Shown here: one piece after another, positions 1-7,487 of the stretch
How positions within the stretch are numbered: the stretch's first letter is position 1
Layout: each line of letters begins with the position of its first letter
Origin: Aldehydirespirator sp965116865
Lineage (GTDB): Bacteria > Actinomycetota > Acidimicrobiia > Acidimicrobiales > Aldehydirespiratoraceae
Direction of reading: 5' to 3'
Length of the DNA: 64,000 nucleotides
Assembly (NCBI GenBank): GCA_965116865.1
Contig: OZ220727.1
Location: 2,790,001-2,854,000 of the forward strand
Made by a program: the position numbers and the translations under genes
Notes under the pieces: generated by a model
Databases searched by the model: none
What the model was told of the DNA's origin: nothing
The model's input: the letters and a program-made list of their open reading frames with translations, nothing else

Positions 1-1
1 C

Positions 2-187
2 CTCGGCCAGGACGCCGACACCACAGGCGCAATCTTCGGCCAAATCGCCGGCGCCCACTACGGAGCGGAGTCCATCCCCAACTCTTGGCGCCACCAGCTC
101 ACGATGGTGGCAGAGATCACTTCCCTCGCCGACCGCCTCGACCATGCTGTCCCGCCTCACGGCGCCCGAGAAGGCTCTGCTCTTTGA
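2..187 (+). CDS. ADP-ribosylglycohydrolase, C-terminal end (partial)
   Basis: Reading frame 2 is open from the window edge to a TGA at 185-187 and gives 61 residues. It contains QDADTTGAIFGQIAGAHYG followed by IPNSWR, which matches the C-terminal metal-binding D-x-D-T-x-A motif and the following helix of the ADP-ribosylglycohydrolase (DraG/ARH) family. These enzymes remove ADP-ribose from proteins or nucleic acids using two metal ions. The start and most of the protein lie outside the window. It stands beside a defence island, where such enzymes often reverse a toxin's ADP-ribosylation, but no ADP-ribosyltransferase is seen here, so that role is inference. The frame ends just before the convergent DUF1828 gene. 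Confidence 0.75.
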   Translation, partial: LGQDADTTGAIFGQIAGAHYGAESIPNSWRHQLTMVAEITSLADRLDHAVPPHGAREGSAL

Positions 188-205
188 CCGCGCGTGGGGG
201 CATCC

Positions 206-1006
206 CTATGCGGCAACGCGCCTTAGGAGCTTTCGGCTGAAATCCTCGGTGGACTCCAACGACGAGATCATGTCGCCACCCACATCGGAGAGTCGCGCGA
301 GATCGACTCTCGGTATTTCGGCTTGGTCCTCGAAGACGATGATGGACTCGAAGGAGAGACCGTGCCTGTGGAAGTAGCCGAGCATGATCGTCGTCAGCCG
401 GGCCTTGTCGCGGTTGGGCACGCCGTAGACGAACAGCGGGACCCCACTCTTGCCCTCGATCCGGTAGTCCACCGGGTACACCGCGGCGTTGGGCACCTCC
501 GGCTCGTAGTCGCGCTGCATCTTGGATTCGTCCACCTGGGCCGAGAGGCAGTCTGCTAAGTCGTCGTAGAAGGTGGAGCCGACGTTGGAGCGCGACAGCA
601 GGGTCAAGTCGTAGACCCGGGTCAGCGCCTGGCCGAAGCGGAAGACAGCCTCGGGCAGCTGGTCGGGGGAGGTGTCAACGAAGAAGGCTCCGCCTTCGTG
701 GCGGATGCCGGTCTCAGTTACGATGCGCTCGAGCAACATCCCCCGCGTGCCGGTCAGGAACGAGTCGATGTCGTGCTCGTAGCTGATGTGCATGAGGGTG
801 TGGCCGAGGTCTGACAGCCGAAGGCCGCCCGAGGGTGCCGGAGCCAAATGGAAGGGGTAGCCGTCTCCGTCGGGAAAGGTGAAATGGGTCCGCACCATGT
901 ATTCGCCGTCGGGGCGCTCATCGACCTGCACGTCTTCGCAGAGGCGCTCACACAAGAGCGTTCGAAGAGCGCCGGTGTCAAGAGCCATAGGGAAGCGTCG
1001 GTTCAT
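206..1006 (-). CDS. DUF1828-domain protein
   Basis: The 266-residue protein has the DUF1828 signature near its N-terminus (residues about 40-80: FPDGDGYPFHLAP, then LSDLGHTLMHISYEHD) and a C-terminal half of about 130 residues resembling the DUF1829 partner domain. The molecular function of this family is not established; members turn up in phage-defence and toxin-antitoxin contexts. The first codons overlap the end of the preceding minus-strand gene by 29 bp, so the pair is probably translationally coupled. An in-frame alternative start, MALDTG, lies six codons in. It converges on the ADP-ribosylglycohydrolase end at 187. Confidence 0.7.
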   Translation of the reverse strand: MNRRFPMALDTGALRTLLCERLCEDVQVDERPDGEYMVRTHFTFPDGDGYPFHLAPAPSGGLRLSDLGHTLMHISYEHDIDSFLTGTRGMLLERIVTETGIRHEGGAFFVDTSPDQLPEAVFRFGQALTRVYDLTLLSRSNVGSTFYDDLADCLSAQVDESKMQRDYEPEVPNAAVYPVDYRIEGKSGVPLFVYGVPNRDKARLTTIMLGYFHRHGLSFESIIVFEDQAEIPRVDLARLSDVGGDMISSLESTEDFSRKLLRRVAA

Positions 1007-1451
1007 CGGGCGGCGGAACCGCGATGCCCTGTAACTGGAAGTCCAGGATCAAGCACCTGAAGGCCCCGTCGAGGGTCGTGTACAGGTCGGTCTCCTCAGC
1101 CTCGGACTCGGGCTTCCTGCCGTCGGCGATGGACCTCTCCGTGGCGTTATGGATATGTGGATGGTAGGCGATGTCGCCGTGAACGTGACTTGAGCCGTTG
1201 TAGCGGGCAAGGGTCAGCCGGCTCCCACCCTGCGGGAGGTAGGCGATGCCGCAAGAGAAGTCCTTAGTGTCGCTCCCGCTCTGTCGCTGATAGACCGCGA
1301 AGCTCGCCGATAGGTCCTCCCGCCCTGTGACCTGGAAGTTTCGTTGCCGATGACCGGGCTTCGTCACCCATCGGGCGCCGGGGTTGGTCACTCGCTTCGG
1401 CATCGAGCGAAGCTTGGCGAGTTCGTCGTCGGTGTAGAGCCTGATGGTCAT
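978..1451 (-). CDS. Uncharacterised partner of the DUF1828 gene (DUF6978-like)
   Basis: A 158-residue protein beginning MTIRLYTDDELAKL. This start is preferred over one 22 codons upstream because a purine-rich ribosome site (AGGAGAG) lies 8-9 bases before the ATG. Visible conserved-looking stretches are MPKRVTNP near residue 15, FSCGIAYLP near the middle and a histidine-rich NGSSHVHGDIAYHPHIH segment. I recall a small family of this form (DUF6978) next to DUF1828 genes, but I cannot confirm the match. The gene overlaps the DUF1828 start, which suggests a two-gene operon, perhaps a toxin-antitoxin-like or defence pair. Function unknown. Confidence 0.6.
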   Translation of the reverse strand: MTIRLYTDDELAKLRSMPKRVTNPGARWVTKPGHRQRNFQVTGREDLSASFAVYQRQSGSDTKDFSCGIAYLPQGGSRLTLARYNGSSHVHGDIAYHPHIHNATERSIADGRKPESEAEETDLYTTLDGAFRCLILDFQLQGIAVPPPDEPTLPYGS

Positions 1452-1777
1452 GCCTGACTCTCTCCTAGCCCTGAGGCCGAACGAGGCGTTGGCGTTGACA
1501 GCCCCGGCAAGGGCCATGTTACCTCCGCGCTTCGAGCTTCAAATCGAGCGCGGCCGGTGCTGCGAAGCGCGGGCATGACTGTCAAGCGCAGCGCCGTCCT
1601 CGGCAACGCAGCTACCACCGTTGGACTGAACAAACCGGCGGGAGGCACCGCGCGAGCTGGATCGCTCAGAAGGGCCACTTCCGCGGTCGTCTGCTGGGAC
1701 CGGCAGCGGGACCGATGGAAGGCTGGCTTCTCCGAACTGAGCGGACCGTCAATGCCTGCGTCGTCCAAGGTCGTCTG

Positions 1778-3744
1778 ACCCGAGTTTGTCAGTTGTTTCG
1801 CGTTTGGGGAGGTCAGAGGGGGCGCGGCGGTGGGGTGTTTCCACTACATCGGCGGTCTGGGGCGCTTTGGGGGCTTGTCAGGTGATGTTGGCTCTGTCCC
1901 AGTTGCGGGTGTCGGCTCCGATGGCGGTGAGGGCTCGGGCCTGGAGGGGTGTGCGGCGGGTGGTGAGTTGGATTCGGCGGCCGTTGGCGTCGAGGTGGTG
2001 GCGGCGGATGCGGTTGAGCTCTCGCAGGGCCCGGGCGGCGGTTAGGTGCTGGTCGGCGAGGTCGGGGTCGCGTACGTCGGCTTTGGCGAGGTCTTGGCTG
2101 ATGAGGGTCTCGATGACGGCGGCGTAGACGCAGACGGCGATGTGGCCGCGGACTCGCTGTTCGGTCCAGTGGCGCACGGGCCGCAGGTGCAGGTAGTCCT
2201 TGAGGACCCGGAAGCGGGCCTCGACGGCTGCGAGTTGGCGGTAGGCGGTGACGATCTGGGCGGTGCTGGCCTGCGCGGGTGTGAGGCTGGTGGTGAGCAC
2301 GTAGCGGCCCGCGAGGATCTGTTCGTATTGGAGGGCGTGGTCGTTGTAGTGGTAGAGGAACCGGCCCTCTGCGATCTCGAGGTCGAAGAGCCGCCCGGCG
2401 CCGCTGTTGTTGAGGATGCGCTGGGCGGCCCGGCCGATCTTGGCGGGGTCTTTGAGCCGGCCTTCGCGGACGCGGCGCTCCAGGGCCAGCAGATCGGCCT
2501 CCGCGGCGGCGACGATCTCTGTGCGGCGGGCGTCGTCTCGGCGGGCGCGGGCGTCGTCTCGGCGGGCGCGGGCGTCGGAGGCGACCACTATGGCGCGGGT
2601 GCCGTCGGTGAGGGCCGCCTCTGCGGCGCGGCAGCGGTGCTGGGGTATCTCGGTCCAGGCGGTGTCGTCGTCGATGGCCCCGAGGGCCTCTTTGGCGGTG
2701 TGGTCTCGGCGCAGCCTGGTCGCGAGCACGTGGTCGAACCCGGCGGCCGCGACCGCCTCGACGTTGTCTGATGAGATCAGGCCCCGGTCAGCCACGACGC
2801 AGATCCTCCCCACCGCGAACCTCGCAGCGAGGTCGGCCAGCACCTTCGGCAAAGTGGAGGCGTCGCTGGTGTTGCCGGCGAACACATGGTGCGCGATGGG
2901 GATGCCGTCGGTGGTGCACAACAGGCCGGTCACGATCTGGGGCCGGTCGCCTCGGTGGTCCCGCGAGTACCCGAAAGCCCGAGACGGGAACCGACCCGAC
3001 GGCCCCGCCTGGCCCTCGAAATACGTCGATGTCAGGTCATAGCACACCAGCCGCAGGTCCAAATTCGACAGGTCGCACAGCCGCGCATGCAGGTGCGCCT
3101 CGGTCGCGTCCTTGGCGTCGGCGACCGCGTCGAGGGCCCGGTAGTACTGGTTCAGCGACGGCGCCGACCACCACTCGGGCATCACCACGTCGGTCTCTGC
3201 CCACTCTGTGAGCCGCCGCTTCGAGCACGGCGCCACCAGCCGGTTCGCCGCCATCGCGAACACCGCGTCCGCCACAGCCGCCGCGCGCCCCGAGCCGACC
3301 CCGGCGAAGTGCCCGTCGAGCCCCAGCCGCTGCCACAGCGCCGCCACCGCCGCCACCGCCCCCACAGCGGGCGCGCCCTCAGCGGCCAGCGCCCCGACGT
3401 CGATCCGCTCGCGGCGCAGATGCGACTCCAGCGCGGCCACGATCCGCTCCAGCTGGCCCGACTCCCGCAGCGCGGTCACCTCCCCCAGCCGCAGCAGGGT
3501 CCTGTGGCCGACCCTGGCGCCGTCGCGAACCGACTCCACCAAAGACAGGTACTCGTACACCTTGTCGCCCCTGCGACGGCGGGTCGTCTTCACGAACACA
3601 CAACAACAATACCATCAACAGTCGAGGCAGTCAACCACATGTCGCCCCTACACATCCCAGCCGGAACACCGCCCCGCAACACAAAACCCCACGTCAACGG
3701 CCACGGCCTGACACCAAACCCCCGCCAAACTGACAAACTCGGGT
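1778..3744. mobile_element. IS1634-family insertion sequence, complete
   Basis: The ends are perfect 17-bp inverted repeats, ACCCGAGTTTGTCAGTT at 1778-1794 and its complement at 3728-3744, and they enclose one transposase gene. Total length is 1,967 bp. The right end sits directly against an ISL3 transposase that has lost its N-terminal part. The left flank shows none of the missing ISL3 sequence, so insertion was accompanied or followed by a deletion. Flanking target duplication is not convincing; only CTG is shared at both sides. Confidence 0.85.
1878..3599 (-). CDS. IS1634-family transposase
   Basis: A 573-residue DDE transposase. The first catalytic region is YDLTSTYFEG (about residue 190), the second VVADRGLISSDN (about 268), and the third is the Y-x2-R/L-x3-E-x6-K-type segment YRQLAAVEARFRVLKDY (about 455). 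The full length and intact frame suggest a functional enzyme. Around residue 345 a 21-bp unit is tandemly duplicated, giving ARARRDDARARRDDAR; this is an in-frame expansion. The start is GTG at 3599. The gene fills the element between its inverted repeats. Confidence 0.9.
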   Translation of the reverse strand: MFVKTTRRRRGDKVYEYLSLVESVRDGARVGHRTLLRLGEVTALRESGQLERIVAALESHLRRERIDVGALAAEGAPAVGAVAAVAALWQRLGLDGHFAGVGSGRAAAVADAVFAMAANRLVAPCSKRRLTEWAETDVVMPEWWSAPSLNQYYRALDAVADAKDATEAHLHARLCDLSNLDLRLVCYDLTSTYFEGQAGPSGRFPSRAFGYSRDHRGDRPQIVTGLLCTTDGIPIAHHVFAGNTSDASTLPKVLADLAARFAVGRICVVADRGLISSDNVEAVAAAGFDHVLATRLRRDHTAKEALGAIDDDTAWTEIPQHRCRAAEAALTDGTRAIVVASDARARRDDARARRDDARRTEIVAAAEADLLALERRVREGRLKDPAKIGRAAQRILNNSGAGRLFDLEIAEGRFLYHYNDHALQYEQILAGRYVLTTSLTPAQASTAQIVTAYRQLAAVEARFRVLKDYLHLRPVRHWTEQRVRGHIAVCVYAAVIETLISQDLAKADVRDPDLADQHLTAARALRELNRIRRHHLDANGRRIQLTTRRTPLQARALTAIGADTRNWDRANIT

Positions 3745-4610
3745 CTGCGCTGCTGGCAGCCGACACCGAGCGCATCTGCGATGTGGCCGCGTTCGGCCTC
3801 GACGAGCACCTGATGTGGCGGCGGGGCCGGTTCCGGGCCAAGGCCTGGGCGACGGGCATCGTCGACGTCGGACGGGGCCAGCTCCTCGACATAGTCCCAG
3901 GCCGCACCGCCCAAGCGCCCACACAGTGGCTGCTCGATCGGTCCCGCCGCTGGCTGGCCGGCATCCGCTGGGCGGTGCTGGACCTCTCGGGCACCTACCG
4001 AGCCGCGTGCGACGCGGCAGTGCCCTGCGCCAAGCAGGTCGCGGACCCGTTCCACGTAGTGCGGTTGGGCAACGACGCCCTCGACGAGGTCCGCCGCAGA
4101 GTCCAACAGCAGACCCTCGGCCCCCGCGGCCGAAAACACGACCCCCTCTACAGAGCGCGCAAGCTGCTCGTGTCAGCATCCGAGAAGATCACCGACGCCG
4201 GCCGCGTCCGTCTGCGGGGCCTGCTCGACGCCGGCGACCACTACGGCGAGGTCCGCGACGCCTGGCACGCCAAAGAGACCCTCCGCTCGATCTATGACAT
4301 CAACGACGCCGAACTCGGCGCGGCCACCGTCGACCAGCTCGCCGAAGACCTCCAGGACCCCGGCATGCCCCATGAGATCAACCGGCTCGGCCGCACCATC
4401 GAGCGCTGGAGACACCAGATCTCCAACTGGCACACCGCCAAAGTCACCAATGCCGCTGCCGAAGCCGCCAACAACTTCGTCAAACGCGTCAAACGCGCCG
4501 CCTTCGGGTTCACCAACTTCGCCAACTACCGAATCCGCGCCCTGCTCTACGCCGGCAGACCCAACTGGGCGCTGCTCGACACCCTCACCCCGACCTGAAA
4601 CGCGGAGAGC
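3745..4610 (+). pseudogene. ISL3-family transposase, N-terminally truncated (copy A)
   Basis: The frame from the IS1634 edge to the TGA at 4596-4598 encodes about 284 residues of an ISL3 DDE transposase: AADTERICDVAAFGLDE, then RWAVLDLSGTYRAA with its catalytic Asp, VADPFHVVRLGNDALDE, and the C-terminal NAAAEAANNFVKRVKRAAFG. The zinc-finger and helix-turn-helix N-terminus is gone. The 3' end keeps an ISL3 terminal repeat at 4594-4610 that resembles the one at 42629-42643. It is closely related to the broken copy at 41.3-42.6 kb. The open frame visible upstream of 3745 belongs to the antisense strand of IS1634 and is not part of this gene. Confidence 0.8.
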
Positions 4611-5590
4611 CCGTTTGATCTTTTTGTTGATGCGTTCGAGGGGGTTGGTGGATCAGATCTTCTGCCAGTGGGCCTTGGGGAACGCGGCGAAGGCGAGGAC
4701 CTCGGCTCGGGCTGTGTCGATGAGCGGGCCCGTTTTGGGGAAGCTGGCGGCGGGCTGGGTGCCGTCTTGGTCCCAGGCGTCGGTGACGGAGTCGGTGTCG
4801 GGCTGGGCGAGGATGGTTCTGAATAGCGCGGCGGCCATGTGCTGGTGGCTGCGGGGCAGCGCCGCCGGCAGGTTCGGGATGAAATGCATCCGGCGTCGCT
4901 GTCTGGCGGTGCGCTGGAACCAGCGGTCGGCGGTTGCGGCGAGCCCGCGGTACGTGTCTGTGATGACCAGGCGCGCACCATGAAGGCCCCGGTCGCGCAA
5001 GGACTCCATGAGCGGCTGCGAGAAGGTTTCGCTCTCGCTGTCGCCGACGTCGCAGCTCAGGATCTCACGGTTGCGCTCTGAGGTGACCGCGGTGGCCGCC
5101 GCCGTGGCCGTCGACGCCGGCCGGCACACGCTGTCGCGCGCATTGAGGTAGGCGGCGTCCGAGTAGACGTAGGGGAGCTCGACGTGGTCCAGGCGCCCGG
5201 CTTCTGAAGGCCTCCACGCCCTCGTCGAGGCCCGCGCAGACGCGCGACACCTCAGACTTGGAGATACCCGGCGCCGCTGCCGGCGCCGCCAGCGGATCAT
5301 CCACCGAGCGCGTCGACACCGCGGCCACACAGGCCTCCATGATCGCCGCGTGCAGGGCGCGGTCGATGCGCCGGCGGGCCTCGAGCACCGACGGCATGGA
5401 GCTGCCCTTGCGCAGCTTGGGGATCTTTCAGCTCCAGATCCCCGGCCTGGGCGGCCAACAAGCGGCCGCGGTGGCCGTTGCGCGCCGTCGTGCGGCTGTG
5501 GGTGCGCTCATAGCGGCCCGCCCAGCTCGCCGCCGTCGCCACGGCCTCGATCAGCTCTTGGAGCACCAACTCCACCGCCTCGTCGATGGC
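4611..5590 (-). pseudogene. IS256-family transposase, degraded
   Basis: Several reading frames together give IS256 motifs: LPYVYSDAAYLNAR (first Asp region), NREILSCDVGDSESETF, GLHGARLVITDTYRGL (second Asp region), RMHFIPNLPAALP and FPKAHWQKI. The last is followed by an in-frame TGA where the family has Trp, and then STNPLERINKKIKR. At that point the copy-A ISL3 end interrupts it. Frameshifts near 5.2-5.4 kb separate the N-terminal part. It cannot encode a working transposase. Together with the neighbouring IS1634 and ISL3 it forms a pile of three elements that replaced whatever was here. Confidence 0.8.
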
Positions 5591-5711
5591 TGAAGCTCCC
5601 TACGCGCGCTACAGGAAGCGCCGAGGCTGCTCCGCTCTGTACCCGTGCGATGCCTGCTATGAGCGTGTGGTGGAACGCCGTGAGGCCCGCCGCAGAGAGC
5701 GCTCGAAACGT

Positions 5712-6014
5712 CTATCGGGGCCGATCTGATCGGTGAGGGGCTATGCAGCGCTCCGGGCTCCGGTTCTTCCGGATGGCTTTCAAGTTGGCCTGACAGCGTG
5801 CCCGCGACTCGGAAGTGGCACCCTTCAGCAACTCGGGGTCGATGGGCGGCGGCGGGGGCGGCGAGCCTTTGCCGGTGACGTCTAGCGGTGCGACGCTCCC
5901 CAGGCGATCGAGGACTTCGGCAAGGAGTATCGCTTGGTGCGATTGTGCCTGCTGGAGTTTGTCCAGCTTCTGTAGGGCGGCATGCAGCATGCGCTCGGTC
6001 TTGTCGTCGGTCAT
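5712..6014 (-). CDS. Small hypothetical protein
   Basis: A 100-residue frame beginning MTDDKTERMLHAALQKLDKL. The N-terminal 40 residues look like an amphipathic helix or short coiled coil, followed by a Pro-rich linker (six prolines near residue 55) and a basic C-terminus. The ribosome site before the ATG is weak (AAGAGC). No family is recognised. It lies between the IS256 relic and the repeat-bearing leader of the NurA-HerA operon, so it may be a remnant. Confidence 0.35.
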   Translation of the reverse strand: MTDDKTERMLHAALQKLDKLQQAQSHQAILLAEVLDRLGSVAPLDVTGKGSPPPPPPIDPELLKGATSESRARCQANLKAIRKNRSPERCIAPHRSDRPR

Positions 6015-6145
6015 CAGGCTCTTCTAGCTCACGCAGATACGCGTGGCGCGGATGGTGTTGCCGAGCCCTTCCCGGCCAGTCCGCGCGGAGCCGTGATGGG
6101 CTCTTGGGTTTAGAGATGGCGGCGCGGTGCCATCATCAGGCGAAC

Positions 6146-6258
6146 GGTGGCAAGACAGGTGGCCTCCAGTCTGCTATAACACGGCGTGGGATTCCATGAG
6201 GTATCAGCAGCAATAGCGGGTGGCAAGACAGGTGGCCTCCGGCCTGCTATAACACGGC
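6146..6258. repeat. 40-bp direct repeat with 33-bp unique centre, upstream of the nurA operon
   Basis: The 330 bp between the small ORF and the NurA gene hold two 40-bp copies, 6146-6185 and 6219-6258, differing at two positions, with 33 bp of unique DNA between them (offset 73). Both copies contain CTGCTATAACAC, whose TATAAC could be a -10 box, so the duplication may have copied a promoter. A short hairpin, CACGGC-TTC-GCCGTG, follows at 6253-6267. No gene is seen in this interval. Confidence 0.8.
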
Positions 6259-6344
6259 TTCGCCGTGTGAGGAGAGCCTCATGCGGTTGAGATAGCCCCG
6301 ACGATCTCACCGTACTTCCCCCCAACTCGTGACCAGTTCGCCGA

Positions 6345-7484
6345 ATGCTCGACCCCGATACACATGACCGGCTGAAGGACGCGGTCTTCTCCCAGATTGG
6401 TCAGGACATGGGTGTTCTGGCCGGCCTTCGCGATGAGATCGAGGAGCTGCGCGGGCACGTCCGGAGGATCCGACCGCACACGACCACATCGATGTCGCTG
6501 GTCGGAACGGATGGCGGCAACAACCAGATCCGCTTCGACCCGTTCTTGGTTCAGGTGGTCCGCGTGGTCGACTCGAGCAACAACGAGTACTGCGTTGAGG
6601 CCGTCACCCCAACGACTGATGTCGGGGGCCTCAGCGCCGCCCAGTTCGACGACGCAGGCGAGCCGTGCACCGCGCTGGCCTCGATGATGCAGTTTCTCGG
6701 GGTGCGGGACTTGACAGCGTTGAGTCACATGATCCACAGCAATGACGACGGGCGGCCGATCAGCCCGTCGTGGGTGCAGGTCTACCGCGAGCTCATGGAG
6801 TGGGCGGTCCTGTTCAAGATCCTTCGGGAGAAGGACTTCGCCAACGACACGATCATTGTCTACGACGGGTTGCTGCGCAGCAAGGTGTTCTCCGGCGAGT
6901 TGTTCATCCGGCTCAGTGAGGGGTTCGCCGAGCAGATCAGCCGGCACAGGAGGAGCGGCAGGAACATCTACCTGGTGGGCGTGGCCAAGCACTCGAAGGT
7001 GCTGGATCGCTACCGGCTAGCCATGGCGCTCCAGGGCATCCTGCGCACCAACTACCCGGCCTACGCCGAGATTCCCAGAGACATCGAAGTGAAGGCCTAC
7101 ACCTGGTCCGAGTACGCCAGAGGCAGCGAAGTGGCCGAGCAGGGCGGCGAGGCCAACAAGTTCGTCGCGGGAAAGATGTTCTTCGTCAAGTTCGGTACCC
7201 AGCAGGACGATCCGATCTGGCCCGTCGACCTGTTCGAGCCGCAAACCACCCAGGCGCCTGAGATTCTGGGGGCCCTGCTCGCCGACGCCACCGAGGGCTT
7301 CCCCGTGCCGTACTACCCGCTGTGCCTGCAGAAGGCTCACGAGAACGCCGCTCTGGTCGACTTCGACTTCGATGTGATCCAGGACCTGGTGTTCGACGGG
7401 ATCCGCAAGGAACTGGCGGACGAGGCACCGAGGATGGACGAGTTTCAGTTGCAATCGGCAGATCCGTCGGGGCTGAGGTACTGA
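6345..7484 (+). CDS. nurA: NurA-like nuclease
   Basis: A 379-residue protein with NurA-domain features: GTDGGN at residues 54-59 (the family's first metal-binding Asp), IIVYDGLLRS at about 170-180 (second Asp) and VGVAKHSK at about 210. NurA is a 5'-3' nuclease with an RNase H-like fold that works with the HerA ATPase on DNA ends. Three bases separate its stop from the herA start, so the two are co-expressed. In archaea the pair resects breaks; in bacteria such pairs are mostly accessory and defence-linked. The ribosome site before this ATG is poor, and the leader carries a duplicated 40-bp repeat with TATAAC boxes. Confidence 0.85.
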   Translation: MLDPDTHDRLKDAVFSQIGQDMGVLAGLRDEIEELRGHVRRIRPHTTTSMSLVGTDGGNNQIRFDPFLVQVVRVVDSSNNEYCVEAVTPTTDVGGLSAAQFDDAGEPCTALASMMQFLGVRDLTALSHMIHSNDDGRPISPSWVQVYRELMEWAVLFKILREKDFANDTIIVYDGLLRSKVFSGELFIRLSEGFAEQISRHRRSGRNIYLVGVAKHSKVLDRYRLAMALQGILRTNYPAYAEIPRDIEVKAYTWSEYARGSEVAEQGGEANKFVAGKMFFVKFGTQQDDPIWPVDLFEPQTTQAPEILGALLADATEGFPVPYYPLCLQKAHENAALVDFDFDVIQDLVFDGIRKELADEAPRMDEFQLQSADPSGLRY

Positions 7485-7487
7485 GCG

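Noticed and set aside
2886..3744. Long plus-strand reading frame joined to the ISL3 transposase
   Set aside because: The part before 3745 is the antisense of the IS1634 transposase; only the part after the inverted repeat is homologous to ISL3.
6146..6258. Minimal CRISPR array (two repeats, one spacer)
   Set aside because: Single units with different repeats at seven loci and no cas genes or leader; this is not an array. The pattern is reported as possible off-target integration.
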